NCBI RefSeq assembly: GCF_000255135.1
Contig: NC_016751.1
Location: 2,167,408-2,231,407, forward strand
DNA length: 64,000 nucleotides
Reading direction: 5' to 3'
From: Marinitoga piezophila KA3
Lineage (GTDB): Bacteria; Thermotogota; Thermotogae; Petrotogales; Petrotogaceae
The notes under the pieces were generated by a model that saw only the letters and a program-made list of their open reading frames with translations, was not told where the DNA came from and searched no databases. Positions 1 to 9,123 of the stretch are shown one piece after another. A program made the translations under genes and the position numbers. Every line of letters starts with the position of its first letter. Position 1 is the first letter of the stretch.

Positions 1-767
1 GCTAAAATATCGTTAAAACAGAATATTCCATCAAAATCCACCTTTTCTTTTATTAATTCATTTATCTTTTCGTATGCGGCAATCATATCTTCTTCTATTG
101 TATAGACCATTTTTTTGCTGAATCTTATGTTATATTCTTTTAAAGCTTTTTTATAACCAGAAAACCTTGAATATGAAACAAAATTATGATTATACACGTC
201 CAGAAAAAGAATTTTTTTCTTTCCGTTTTCTATTAAATGTTTTGTAGCCAAATATCCGCCTTTAAAATCATCAGCATATATTTCATCGGCATCCATTCCT
301 TCAAAATGATCACCAACTATAACGTATGGAATATTGAGGTTTACCAATGCCTGAAATTTATCAGATTTTTGTTTTTGATTTCTAACAGGACTAATTAATA
401 TTCCATCTACACGTTTTTCGAACATTAATTTTAGAGCTTTTTTTTCAACTTCATAATTTTTTTCAACATCTATTAAAATAAGACTGTAATCATTTTCTTT
501 AGTAGCTTTTTCAATTCCTTTTAAAACCTCAACAAAGAAAGGGTTTGTAATATCTTTGAAAATAACTCCTATTGTTTTTGTTTTCCTATTTCTCAAAGAT
601 GATGCTGTTGCATTTTTTACATATCCTAATTCATCAGCTATCTTTAAGATCTTCTTTTTTGTTTCTTCATTAATATCTGGTTTATTATTTAAAGCTCTTG
701 AAACTGTATTTATAGAAACATTAGCAACTTTTGCAATATCTTTTATTGTTACATACCTTTTTCCCAT
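1..767 (-). CDS. LacI-family transcriptional regulator (C-terminus cut by window edge)
   Basis: 255 codons are visible and the frame stays open to the window edge, so the C-terminus is missing. The N-terminus (MGKRYVTIKDIAKVANVSIN) is a typical LacI helix-turn-helix, followed by the hinge region and a periplasmic-binding-protein-like sugar-sensing domain (TIGVIFKDITNPFFVEVLKG at about residue 60). The start ATG at 767 is chosen because a GAGGTGG ribosome site lies at 773-779 and the helix-turn-helix begins at once. A perfect palindrome just upstream suggests autoregulation. The target genes probably lie outside the window on the left; the effector sugar is unknown. The family assignment is firm, the specificity is not known. 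Confidence 0.93.
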   Translation of the reverse strand, partial: MGKRYVTIKDIAKVANVSINTVSRALNNKPDINEETKKKILKIADELGYVKNATASSLRNRKTKTIGVIFKDITNPFFVEVLKGIEKATKENDYSLILIDVEKNYEVEKKALKLMFEKRVDGILISPVRNQKQKSDKFQALVNLNIPYVIVGDHFEGMDADEIYADDFKGGYLATKHLIENGKKKILFLDVYNHNFVSYSRFSGYKKALKEYNIRFSKKMVYTIEEDMIAAYEKINELIKEKVDFDGIFCFNDIL

Positions 768-790
768 AAAAACCACCTCGGATTTTTATT

Positions 791-818
791 CGGTAACGTT
801 ATCGGTAACGTTACCGAT
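791..818. promoter_or_regulatory. Overlapping LacI-type operators
   Basis: The 18-bp stretch 801-818 (ATCGGTAACGTTACCGAT) is a perfect palindrome. Its left half is preceded by a second copy of the core CGGTAACGTTA (791-801, repeated at 803-813, 12-bp period). It sits 24-51 bp upstream of the start codon of the adjacent lacI-type gene, the expected place for autoregulation. Binding is inferred. Confidence 0.75.
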
Positions 819-973
819 TTAATTAAAGCACATTTTACATTCTTGACAAAATGGTATTTGAGTTAATTTACCCGGATAAAATAAAAATAGATGTGGTTAT
901 ATCTAATTATCAAAGAATTTTTCATAATTTTTATTAATTTGAAATTAACATAATATTTACTAATGAAAATTCG

Positions 974-1002
974 TTAAAATCAGAATAATTTTATGTTATA
1001 AT
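974..1002 (+). promoter_or_regulatory. Putative sigma-A promoter of azlCD
   Basis: TTAAAA (974-979) and TATAAT (997-1002) are separated by 17 bp, 22 bp before the azlC start. The -35 is weak and the -10 is consensus. Confidence 0.5.
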
Positions 1003-1024
1003 TATAAAAAATTGGAGAGATACT

Positions 1025-1693
1025 ATGAAAGAATTTTATAGAGGAATAAAAGACGGAATACCAATTTGTCTTGGTTATTTTACTATAGCTGTTACTTTTG
1101 GATTGTTGGTAAAATCAAATGAAATACCATCCTATGTTGGATGGTTAATGTCTATTTTTGTTTTTGCGGGAGCAAGCCAATTTGTGGCTATTGATATGAT
1201 AAAAAATGCCTCTATTTTGGAAATAGGACTAACTACTTTTTTTCTTAATTTAAGACATATATTAATGTCATCGACTATTGCAACAAAAATGCCAAAGGAT
1301 AAAAAGAATATCTTATTATCCCTTGGCATCACCGATGAAACCTTTTCTGTTTCATATTTTAACAATCCTAAAAGAATTTCTTTTGAATACTTATCTGGTG
1401 TTATTCTTATATCTTATTTTGGATGGATTATTGGAACTATCATTGGGACAGAGTTTTATTCTTTATTTTCAACTGATCTTCAAAACAGTCTTGGTATAGC
1501 TTTATATGCAATGTTTGTAAGTATATTAATTCCAAATTTGAAAAAGTCTTTACTTCCATCTTTAAGTGTATTATCTTCAATAATAATTTATATATTTTTA
1601 AAAAGTTTTATACCAAAATACTATTCTATTATAATTACATCAATTTTAGTTTCTTTTGTTTTTTCAATTTTAGAAGGTGATGAAGATGAGTAG
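1025..1693 (+). CDS. azlC: AzlC-family branched-chain amino acid exporter, large subunit
   Basis: The 222-residue hydrophobic protein has the AzlC family layout. It opens with a short charged N-terminus (MKEFYRGIKDGIPICLGYF), then has about five to six membrane segments with the conserved stretch GASQFVAIDMI near residue 50 and NLRHILMSS near residue 80. AzlC with its small partner AzlD forms a branched-chain amino acid exporter in the inner membrane; the partner follows directly and overlaps. A GGAGAG ribosome site precedes the ATG. The substrate is inferred from the family and could be another amino acid. Confidence 0.88.
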   Translation: MKEFYRGIKDGIPICLGYFTIAVTFGLLVKSNEIPSYVGWLMSIFVFAGASQFVAIDMIKNASILEIGLTTFFLNLRHILMSSTIATKMPKDKKNILLSLGITDETFSVSYFNNPKRISFEYLSGVILISYFGWIIGTIIGTEFYSLFSTDLQNSLGIALYAMFVSILIPNLKKSLLPSLSVLSSIIIYIFLKSFIPKYYSIIITSILVSFVFSILEGDEDE

Positions 1694-1991
1694 ATATGTA
1701 ATTATTATATTGGTAATGAGTCTGGTTACAATGATTCCAAGAATATTGCCATTTATATTTTCGGATACATTAGGAAAGAATAAAAAGTTAAAAAAGTTTT
1801 TCAAGTATATTCCTTATACTATTCTCGGAATGTTGATTATACCGGATATTTTTTATTCAACAGGTAATGTTATTACAGGAATTATAGGTTTTTTTGCTGC
1901 AGTAATATTGTCATTTTTTAGGTTTAATTCTATTGTGGTTGTTATAACCACTGTTCTTATAGTTTATGTATTAAATTTATTTGTAATATAA
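1686..1991 (+). CDS. azlD: AzlD-family branched-chain amino acid exporter, small subunit
   Basis: This 101-residue protein has three to four membrane segments and the AzlD hallmark TMIPRILPF near residue 15. Possible starts are GTG 1677, ATG 1680 and ATG 1686. ATG 1686 is preferred because AAGGTG (1674-1679) then sits 6 nt upstream. The gene overlaps the end of azlC by 8 nt, indicating translational coupling. It ends at 1991, directly against the stop of the convergent gene that ends at 1992, with no visible terminator between them. Confidence 0.87.
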   Translation: MSRYVIIILVMSLVTMIPRILPFIFSDTLGKNKKLKKFFKYIPYTILGMLIIPDIFYSTGNVITGIIGFFAAVILSFFRFNSIVVVITTVLIVYVLNLFVI

Positions 1992-4184
1992 TTATTTTAT
2001 TGTGATAGCAAAAATATGCATTGTAGGAATCTTAGGTAAATAAATACTTTTTATTTCTTTATTTTTCAAAGTAAATATATTTAAAAATATTTTAGGATTT
2101 ATATTTTCCTTGATGCCAAGGCTATTATATCTGTATATTGTATCAACTACTATTTTTTCATTAAATACAGGTTGTTGACACCAATCAGAAAATTTTAATT
2201 CTTCTATTTGAGTAGTACCATCATTGTATTCAATAACAATTTTTCCAATATAGCTTCCATGTTCTGATGAACCTAATATATAGATTTTGTTTCCTTTTAA
2301 GTTTTCAAATTTTAGTTCTTGTCCTGAACAAATGATATTATCTTTTCCATCAATATTAATTTTAAATAAAATATCTTCATATTCCAAATACCCATTTTTT
2401 AAAACTTTTCCTATTTCTTCAGCAGGATATTTTGCACCAAATATACCATCTGGATTATCGAAGTTTCCTTCTTTTCTTTCTGAAAATTTAACTATTCCGT
2501 TATTATTAAATATTTTATTAAGCTCTAATATTTTTATGTTTCCTTTTTCAAGTATTGCAATTTCAGCGCTTTGCATATATTTTTTTTCATTATTAATAGG
2601 TTTATTATTCTTGATTTTATAAATTTCATCATTTGATATTTTATAGAAATTATTATTGATTGAAAAAAGAAATGAATAGTTTTCAGGAATAATAAGTATT
2701 TGATCAAGATATAGGTAATCATCTTCAGGAATAAGAGATATAGTTAATTTTCCTTTTGATAAATTTGCTAATATAAATTGTTGAGAAGTTGAAACTTTAG
2801 AATTTCCAGAATAAATTTTTATTTTGGTTTCTGGAGGTATATTTCCTATTAAATAAATATAATATTTTCCTTCGATATCGATTTGTGTTTTTAATGATAT
2901 TTTTTCGTTTGTTTTTATTTGAATATTTCCTCTATTATCTAATTCATAATAGTAAATTCCTGTATCCATTTTTTCTGCTTCTAATAGTAATGCTCTATTT
3001 CCTTTATCCAATAACTTTGAATTATAATAGATTTGAAATCTAAGTGGTAATTTATTTAAATTGGTTAATGCTAATAATGCTGAAACAGTTGATTCAGCAC
3101 CAGCATTTTGATTTACATATACCGAATGCATACCATCATAACCTTCGCCGTTTTTTCCATACATAGGAAAGTTAAGATGATTATTTCCATTATAAAATGA
3201 ACCAAATAAAAATGCTTTTATTGCATATATATCCTTTTGTGTAAGTAAATACAACTTGGAAAGCGTTGATACAATTACTTCTACACCATATGAAAGATAA
3301 GGATATTTTTTTATATAATCATTTATTTCGTATACTGGACCAATAGAAAGTAACATATCATAAAAATCAACAAGTTTTTTTACAGACTCCAAATATTTTT
3401 TGTCTTTAGTGATATTATAAACTTCTAATAATGCTTCACCTTGTCTTGAACCCCATGAATGCCATATAAATTTATTTTTGTTTTGGGATTCATTAAAAGC
3501 ACCTTTAAAAGGACCATCTTTTATCTGATAATTTAAAATTGAATTAGCGATTTTAGTAATATAATCAATATCTTCAGAACTTTTGGAAAAATTATAATAT
3601 TTAGTTAATCCTAATAAGAATATTGAGGTTAGATCTGTACTTTTATTGAGTAAATACTCATTATCCAAATTTTTTATTAATACTTTTCGTGCTTTTTTTG
3701 AGCTTTCAATTATTTTTTTATTAAATGACTCATCGGGAAAAGTATTAATAGCATTGCTTAACGCCCAAAAAGCTCTTGAAGCCCACCAACCAGCCGATTT
3801 TCTGCTTGTAATTCCTATTTTGTTAATCTTTCCATTTTCAAATATAAAATTATAAAAGTCTCCATCTGTATCCTGCATCGATATAACAAAATCTAAAGCT
3901 TCTTTAGCTCTTTCATAATAGAGCTCTTTTTTCTCTAATTTATATAATTCTGTATACAGTACAGCTACTCTTGCAACATCATCAACACAGGTTACGCCTT
4001 CTTCTTTTGCTGACTTTCTTATATATTTATTTCCAATTTTATCTGCATAAATCCAATATCCAACAACTTCTTTTTTATTTATATTAAAGGTATCTCTAAG
4101 AAATTCTAAATGTGATAAGTTTATATCAATAGGAAATACAGTTATTGAAGATATTAGTAATAGTAAAATAAAGGATTTTTTCAT
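1992..4184 (-). CDS. Secreted alpha/alpha-barrel glycosidase-like protein
   Basis: From ATG 4184 this is about 730 residues. That start has GGAGGTG at 4188-4194 and begins a clean signal peptide (MKKSFILLLLISSITVFP), so it is preferred over an in-frame ATG 24 nt upstream. Residues about 40-400 show repeated helical segments with VTCVDDVARVAVLY, DGDFYNFI and SAGWWASRAFWALS, typical of six-hairpin glycosidase folds. The C-terminal 300 residues look beta-rich, with a carbohydrate-binding-like stretch (GKIVIEYNDGTTQIEEL, then SDWC). It lies downstream of another secreted protein, divergent from a mannoside-type import operon, so an extracellular or periplasmic role in polysaccharide use is inferred. 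The exact family was not recognised. Confidence 0.7.
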   Translation of the reverse strand: MKKSFILLLLISSITVFPIDINLSHLEFLRDTFNINKKEVVGYWIYADKIGNKYIRKSAKEEGVTCVDDVARVAVLYTELYKLEKKELYYERAKEALDFVISMQDTDGDFYNFIFENGKINKIGITSRKSAGWWASRAFWALSNAINTFPDESFNKKIIESSKKARKVLIKNLDNEYLLNKSTDLTSIFLLGLTKYYNFSKSSEDIDYITKIANSILNYQIKDGPFKGAFNESQNKNKFIWHSWGSRQGEALLEVYNITKDKKYLESVKKLVDFYDMLLSIGPVYEINDYIKKYPYLSYGVEVIVSTLSKLYLLTQKDIYAIKAFLFGSFYNGNNHLNFPMYGKNGEGYDGMHSVYVNQNAGAESTVSALLALTNLNKLPLRFQIYYNSKLLDKGNRALLLEAEKMDTGIYYYELDNRGNIQIKTNEKISLKTQIDIEGKYYIYLIGNIPPETKIKIYSGNSKVSTSQQFILANLSKGKLTISLIPEDDYLYLDQILIIPENYSFLFSINNNFYKISNDEIYKIKNNKPINNEKKYMQSAEIAILEKGNIKILELNKIFNNNGIVKFSERKEGNFDNPDGIFGAKYPAEEIGKVLKNGYLEYEDILFKINIDGKDNIICSGQELKFENLKGNKIYILGSSEHGSYIGKIVIEYNDGTTQIEELKFSDWCQQPVFNEKIVVDTIYRYNSLGIKENINPKIFLNIFTLKNKEIKSIYLPKIPTMHIFAITIK

Positions 4185-4193
4185 ATTCACCTC

Positions 4194-4220
4194 CAAAAAA
4201 ATGGGCACACTTACGTGCCC
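4194..4220 (-). terminator. Intrinsic (partial?) terminator between two secreted-protein genes
   Basis: GGGCAC (4203-4208) pairs with GTGCCC (4215-4220). On the minus strand the hairpin is followed by a run of seven T. It sits after the 448-residue gene and directly over the ribosome-site region of the next gene, so it may attenuate rather than fully stop transcription. Confidence 0.75.
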
Positions 4221-4235
4221 AAATATTTTAAATTA

Positions 4236-5582
4236 TTATTCAGAAATTGAGATGCTTTGAATTTCTTTAGCTCTTTTTTCAAGATAATTAATAGCTTCTT
4301 CAGTATCCCTTGATTGGAAAATAGAATAATATCGTGTATATTTTACAACATCACCAGCTTTGAATCTTGCCATCCAATATTTTCCAACATTTTCCTCTGA
4401 ATATGGCGGGAATATTCCTTTTGTTGCTTCATAATTATCCATTTCTCCTGGTAACCATCTAAAAATACCATCTCTAAATTCTCTACTCTCATAGAACCAG
4501 AAATCATGGAATACAAAATCTTTTAAATCAGAATATAAAACAGGTTTTTCAGGCAATATTTCTGCTGCACCAATACCGTATTTTGGTGAGAAATTAGCTC
4601 TCCAATTTTCCTGTGAAACAAATGCATATGTTGCACCCCACCATAGTGGTTTCATTGAATCAATTGCAGAAAATTCTATATATGGTTTTCCGTCAACATA
4701 TTTAACAGCATTCCTTTCCATCCAATAATCAAGTGGTGTTTCATTTAATTGTTCAGCCCATACCATTCTTCTGAACATAGGTAAAATATGTAAGGCATTA
4801 TCGTCTATACTTGTAATAGGAGCAGTTGCCATTACTTGTAATTTCATAATATCAACATAATTTGTAAATGTGAAAGTATTTTTTACTAAAACATCTCCAG
4901 TTTTAAATATATGAGTTACAATGTGTTGATTTAAACCTGGTAATAGTCTTGAATATAAGTCAGCTATAATTGTTACACCTACTGGTCCAGGTTCCAATAC
5001 ACGAACGTTTTCGATACTTAAACCATTTGATGTCATTTCTACATGTTTTCCCAATTTTCCATTTACATAATATGTACTTCCAGACCATCCAGCAATTCTT
5101 GCAATACCAATTTCATTATAAAGATTTCCTTTTATATCTTTGTACCTTACAAAGTTTACAAGACCGTATTTGTTTACAGTTACATCGAAATCTTTTGATG
5201 TAATAAGATATTCGTCATTATTTTTAGTAAGCTTGAAGTATGGTTTGAAAGTTAATAAATCCATATTAGAATCATCTGAAATAACTATTTTGGCACATTT
5301 TTTAAAAGTGAATAACAATATATCTTTTGATGATATTCTTTTATTATTATCCATATCTTCTATTTGGTAAGGTATATTATTTCCATTTTCATCTATAACT
5401 CTTATAGAATACCAATTTGCTTCAAAATCATCACCTATTATGTCTAAAATTTTTGAAAATGATATGGAATATGGAACATCTACCCATGTCATTTGTGTTG
5501 TTTCAATCTTGATTGTTTTTTCAGCTGCAAATAAAGAAAAAGCCAATAGCATTACTAAACTAATTAAAAACCATTTTTTCAC
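4236..5582 (-). CDS. Secreted protein of unknown function, carbohydrate locus
   Basis: 448 residues with a clear signal peptide (MKKWFLISLVMLLAFSLFAA). The rest is beta-rich, with many aromatic residues (WSGSTYYVNG, WWGATYAFV, FHDFWFYESREFRDG) and an N-terminal region YSIRVIDENGNNIPYQIED that resembles secreted carbohydrate-active proteins of the DUF4861 or lyase type. I do not recognise a specific family. It is the first gene of a leftward transcription unit whose promoter carries the same operator as the divergent sugar-import operon, so co-regulation with that operon is well supported. A surface or periplasmic step in glycan breakdown is the likely role. Confidence 0.65.
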   Translation of the reverse strand: MKKWFLISLVMLLAFSLFAAEKTIKIETTQMTWVDVPYSISFSKILDIIGDDFEANWYSIRVIDENGNNIPYQIEDMDNNKRISSKDILLFTFKKCAKIVISDDSNMDLLTFKPYFKLTKNNDEYLITSKDFDVTVNKYGLVNFVRYKDIKGNLYNEIGIARIAGWSGSTYYVNGKLGKHVEMTSNGLSIENVRVLEPGPVGVTIIADLYSRLLPGLNQHIVTHIFKTGDVLVKNTFTFTNYVDIMKLQVMATAPITSIDDNALHILPMFRRMVWAEQLNETPLDYWMERNAVKYVDGKPYIEFSAIDSMKPLWWGATYAFVSQENWRANFSPKYGIGAAEILPEKPVLYSDLKDFVFHDFWFYESREFRDGIFRWLPGEMDNYEATKGIFPPYSEENVGKYWMARFKAGDVVKYTRYYSIFQSRDTEEAINYLEKRAKEIQSISISE

Positions 5583-5605
5583 AGAAATTCCCCCCTTTTT
5601 ATTTT

Positions 5606-5624
5606 ATAGGTTAAGCGCTTACTC
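5606..5624. promoter_or_regulatory. LacI-type operator, copy 1
   Basis: ATAGGTTAAGCGCTTACTC contains the perfect 10-bp palindrome TAAGCGCTTA at 5612-5621. An identical 19-bp copy lies at 5966-5984. Here it sits just downstream of the -10 of the leftward promoter, so bound repressor would cover the start of transcription. Confidence 0.85.
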
Positions 5625-5630
5625 AAAACA

Positions 5631-5659
5631 ATTATATAATATAATAATGATTCTTTCAA
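5631..5659 (-). promoter_or_regulatory. Sigma-A promoter for the leftward secreted-protein genes
   Basis: On the minus strand TTGAAA (5659-5654) and TATAAT (5636-5631) are spaced by exactly 17 bp. Operator copy 1 follows directly. Confidence 0.8.
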
Positions 5660-5960
5660 AATGCAAAAAAGGAGTTTTTGCATTATTAAGAAAGAAATAA
5701 GATGATTATTTTTTATTAGGTTTAAAAATCGATTGATTGATATAAATATTAACCTATTATTAATTGTCTATAATGTATTGAATTTAGATTATACGCTAAT
5801 ATAGAGGTTTTTATAAAATTTAGCTTGAAATGGTATAAAAGATATTTAAATGAAATATATAAAAATACAAGAAATAGTAAAACAATTTAAAATATTTATA
5901 GATAACAGTGTGTAAATATACTTTTTTAACTTTTTAGATTTTTTGAAAAATATGTTATTA
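5660..5960. other. Divergent intergenic region with a 10-bp inverted repeat
   Basis: Between the two divergent operons. AATGCAAAAA (5660-5669) pairs perfectly with TTTTTGCATT (5675-5684) around the loop AAGGAG, directly upstream of the leftward -35. The rest of the stretch up to the second operator is AT-rich, and I see no gene in it. Confidence 0.6.
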
Positions 5961-5965
5961 TTTGA

Positions 5966-5984
5966 ATAGGTTAAGCGCTTACTC
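5966..5984. promoter_or_regulatory. LacI-type operator, copy 2
   Basis: This is the same 19-bp sequence as at 5606-5624, with the palindrome TAAGCGCTTA at 5972-5981. It ends 13 nt before the lacI start codon and overlaps the region expected for transcription initiation, which suggests autoregulation of lacI and the sugar operon. Confidence 0.85.
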
Positions 5985-5997
5985 GAGAGGTGATGGT

Positions 5998-6990
5998 ATG
6001 GCTAATATTGAAGATGTAGCTAGACTTGCAGGAACTTCTATAGCAACAGTGTCACGAGTATTAAATAATAAGGGTAAATTTTCTGAAAAAACAAGATTGA
6101 GAGTACTGAAAGCAGTTGAAGAACTAAATTATAAACCGTCAAGTCAGGCAAAACATCTTGCAAAAACAAAGTATGGATTTAAAATAGGTGTTTTAATCAG
6201 TCAAAGAATAAAACAAATTTTGGAAAAAAGAAAGAATGAATTTGGAGAAATGGATTTTTATTCAACCGTATTAAAAGGAATTTGTGATGGAGCAAAAGAA
6301 AATAAATCACAATTAAGAATTATGACTTTTGAGGAATTTTTACCTCAGGAAAAGTGGTGTGACGGTATATTAATTATAGGCTCCGATGAAATTCCTGAAA
6401 AAATACTTAATTTGGATATTCCTAAAGTTTTAGTGGATAATTATATCGTTGGTAAAAAAATAAATGCTATTATTTCTAACGGTTTTGATGGAGCGTACTA
6501 TGTAATAGATAAAATGATAAAAAGAAATTTCAAAAAAATTATTCATATTCATGGTTCGTTAGAATTCTATGGTTTTAGAAGACGATATGAAGGCTATGAA
6601 TTAGCTATGAAAAATAATAATTTATTACCTATTACATATGAAGTTTCAGAAACTCAGGAATCCGTAAATTACATAATTGATCTTGTTTTATCTAAAAATC
6701 CAGAAGTTATTTTTACTTCCAACGACCCTATTGCTGTTATGGTTTTAAATATTTTGAAGAAGAAAAAAATAAAAGTTCCAGATGAAATACAAATAATAGG
6801 TTTTGATGATATTGTTTTTTCTTCATCCATTGAACCAGCACTTTCAACTGTAAAAGTATTTAAATACGAAATGGGAAATGTTGCCATAGAGAGAATTATA
6901 GAACTTGTTAACGGTAAAAATTTGCATCCATATGTTACTTCGTTATTTACGGAGTTTATAGAGAGAGAAACAACAAAGGGGGCGAAATAA
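5998..6990 (+). CDS. LacI-family regulator of the mannoside locus
   Basis: 330 residues from ATG 5998. This start is preferred over an in-frame TTG at 5962 because GAGAGGTGATGG lies immediately upstream and the protein then begins with a perfect LacI helix-turn-helix (MANIEDVARLAGTSIATVSR). The hinge is followed by a sugar-binding domain ending in ALSTVKVFKYEMGNVA. It is the first gene of a rightward operon and its stop codon overlaps the next start (TAATG). The twin operators around the divergent promoter region are its probable targets. A close paralogue lies at 45893. The inducer is probably a manno-oligosaccharide, inferred from the GH130 gene at the operon's end. Confidence 0.92.
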   Translation: MANIEDVARLAGTSIATVSRVLNNKGKFSEKTRLRVLKAVEELNYKPSSQAKHLAKTKYGFKIGVLISQRIKQILEKRKNEFGEMDFYSTVLKGICDGAKENKSQLRIMTFEEFLPQEKWCDGILIIGSDEIPEKILNLDIPKVLVDNYIVGKKINAIISNGFDGAYYVIDKMIKRNFKKIIHIHGSLEFYGFRRRYEGYELAMKNNNLLPITYEVSETQESVNYIIDLVLSKNPEVIFTSNDPIAVMVLNILKKKKIKVPDEIQIIGFDDIVFSSSIEPALSTVKVFKYEMGNVAIERIIELVNGKNLHPYVTSLFTEFIERETTKGAK

Positions 6991-8240
6991 TGAAGAAATT
7001 AATGGTATTTTTGTTTATTTTTATTTTTATCATGAGTTTTGGTAAAACCAAATTAGTATTTTGGACAGCACCAAATCCAAATCAAGAGGCCTATTGGAAA
7101 AAATTAGTTGCAGAATATGAAAAGCTTCATCCTGAGATCGATATTGAATGGACTACAATTCCGGCTGCAGGAAGCTCTGAAGAAGCTATTTTAAGTGCAA
7201 TAGCTTCTGGAAGAACACCGGATATATGTACAAATATCTTTTCGGGTTTTGCAGCTCAATTGATTGAATTAGATCAGCTTGTGGAATTAAATAAGCTTCC
7301 AGGATTTAATGATTTAATTGCTAAGCGTAAAATGGAAGAAATCATAAAAGGTTGGAATTTCATGGGGAAAACGTATGTTTTTCCAATATATTCAAATCCA
7401 ATTTTAATATGGTGGAGAGCTGATTTATTAGAAAAATATGGTTGGTCAAAACCTCCAAGAACATATTCTGAGGTTTATGAATTATCAAAAAAATTTGTAA
7501 TTCCTAAAAAACAATATACAATGCGTGTTGTTGCAGGAAGAAACTGGTGGGATAGATGGTTTGATTATATTACATATTATTATGCTGCAAGTGAAGGAAA
7601 GCCTTATATCGACTTGAAAAAATATAGAGCTGTTTATAACAATGATGCAGGATTAGCTGTAGCAAAATTCTTTGAGACAATGTTTAAGAATGGTTGGACA
7701 GCTGTAGATTTAGGGAATGCACCTTTATACCACGGAGCGATATTAGGAAGCTTGAAAGGTCCATGGGAAATACCATATGCTGAAAAACAATTTCCAGATG
7801 TTATAAAAAATATTGTTATTACACCACCAATAGTTCCTGATAATTACCCAAAAGATAAGCCTATTTATACATTTGCTGATACAAAAGGGCTTGTTATATT
7901 TAAAAGTTCAAAACATCAAAAGGAAGCATGGGAATTTGTAAAATGGGTATTTTCAAATCCTGAGAACGATAAATTATGGTTAGAAATGACAAAAATGCCA
8001 CCGGCTAGAGCGGATTTGCTTACAAATTCTTTATTTAAAGATTTCTTTGCTAAAAATAGATTAGCTGCTAAATATGCTGAATATGTTGGCTATGCTGTAC
8101 CACCTGCATTAATTTCAAAAACTGTGGATGTTCAGGATGAAATGACTGTTAGCTTGATAGAACCTTTGATGTATGGTAAAGCATCTGCAGAAACAGCTAT
8201 AAAGAATTCTGTAAAGAAAATAAATAGAATTATATGGTGA
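6990..8240 (+). CDS. Sugar ABC transporter, substrate-binding protein
   Basis: 416 residues with a signal peptide (MKKLMVFLFIFIFIMSFGK) and a family 1 extracellular solute-binding domain (KLVFWTAPNPN, then LHPEIDIEWTTIPAAGSSEE, then GRTPDI). It captures the sugar outside the membrane and delivers it to the two permeases that follow. Many surface aromatics (NPILIWWRADLL, GRNWWDRWFDYI) fit an oligosaccharide ligand. It overlaps lacI by one base and is 4 nt from the next gene. The operon has no ATPase gene, so it probably borrows one encoded elsewhere, for example the MsmX/UgpC-like protein at 43484. The oligomannoside substrate is inferred from context. Confidence 0.9.
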   Translation: MKKLMVFLFIFIFIMSFGKTKLVFWTAPNPNQEAYWKKLVAEYEKLHPEIDIEWTTIPAAGSSEEAILSAIASGRTPDICTNIFSGFAAQLIELDQLVELNKLPGFNDLIAKRKMEEIIKGWNFMGKTYVFPIYSNPILIWWRADLLEKYGWSKPPRTYSEVYELSKKFVIPKKQYTMRVVAGRNWWDRWFDYITYYYAASEGKPYIDLKKYRAVYNNDAGLAVAKFFETMFKNGWTAVDLGNAPLYHGAILGSLKGPWEIPYAEKQFPDVIKNIVITPPIVPDNYPKDKPIYTFADTKGLVIFKSSKHQKEAWEFVKWVFSNPENDKLWLEMTKMPPARADLLTNSLFKDFFAKNRLAAKYAEYVGYAVPPALISKTVDVQDEMTVSLIEPLMYGKASAETAIKNSVKKINRIIW

Positions 8241-8244
8241 TTTT

Positions 8245-9123
8245 ATGGCATCAAAAATCAAAAAAAGAGAAGCCCGAAAAGGGCTTCTTATATCCTCAAC
8301 ATACTTGATATATGCTGCTATATTTTGGGGATATCCATTTGTATGGCTTCTTATTCTTGCGTTTTCAAGATGGCGATATGTTGGTTCGCCAAGATTTGCC
8401 GGATTAAGAAATTTCATAAGAGTGTTGTATGATCCAATATTCTGGAAATCATTTTTTAATGTTTTGAATTTTTTAATGTATTATATTCCTATTGTTCTGG
8501 TTTTTTCTATGTTATTCGCATTAGCATTAAGTAAATTAAAATATGGAAGGACATTTGTTGCTTTATCGTTCCTTGTTGCAAATGTATCTTCAGGAGTAGC
8601 ATATTCAATAATGTTTTCTAAATTATTTGCCGAAAATGGCCCGTTAAACCAGATGATTTATAAATATTTTCATACTACAATTCCATGGTTTACTAACCCT
8701 CAATTGGCTATGTTTTCAATATCAATAATTGTTGTATGGAAGTTTATAGGTTATTATGGTTTAATATTATATGCGGGGATAATTAGTATTCCAAAGAGTA
8801 TATATGAAGCTGCTGAACTTGATGGTGCTAATAAATTAGTAAAGTTTTTTAAAATAACATTGCCTCTATTAAATCCATCAATAATTATGGTTTTAGTATT
8901 TGCCATTTCTCTTTCCTTTGGTATTTTTACAGAACCTTATATGATTACTGGTGGAGGACCAATGAGAAGCACTCTTATGCCGATGATGGTAATGTATACA
9001 TCAGCATTTCAAAAATTGGATCCAACATATGCAGCAACAATGTCTATATTTACTGCAATACTCAGTTTTAGCATAATTTGGATAACAAGAAGATTATTTG
9101 AAAGAGAAGTGAGTATTGTATGA
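8245..9123 (+). CDS. Sugar ABC transporter permease (MalF type)
   Basis: 292 residues with six predicted membrane segments. The binding-protein-dependent permease signature appears near residue 190 as EAAELDGANKLVKFFKITLP, the coupling helix that contacts the ATPase. It pairs with the next permease, whose start lies inside this gene's last codons (4-nt overlap). The family is firm; the substrate is inferred from the operon. Confidence 0.9.
   Translation: MASKIKKREARKGLLISSTYLIYAAIFWGYPFVWLLILAFSRWRYVGSPRFAGLRNFIRVLYDPIFWKSFFNVLNFLMYYIPIVLVFSMLFALALSKLKYGRTFVALSFLVANVSSGVAYSIMFSKLFAENGPLNQMIYKYFHTTIPWFTNPQLAMFSISIIVVWKFIGYYGLILYAGIISIPKSIYEAAELDGANKLVKFFKITLPLLNPSIIMVLVFAISLSFGIFTEPYMITGGGPMRSTLMPMMVMYTSAFQKLDPTYAATMSIFTAILSFSIIWITRRLFEREVSIV

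Noticed and set aside
556..822. 88-codon plus-strand ORF across the lacI start region
   Set aside because: Antisense to a clear LacI helix-turn-helix and runs through the operator; no ribosome site.
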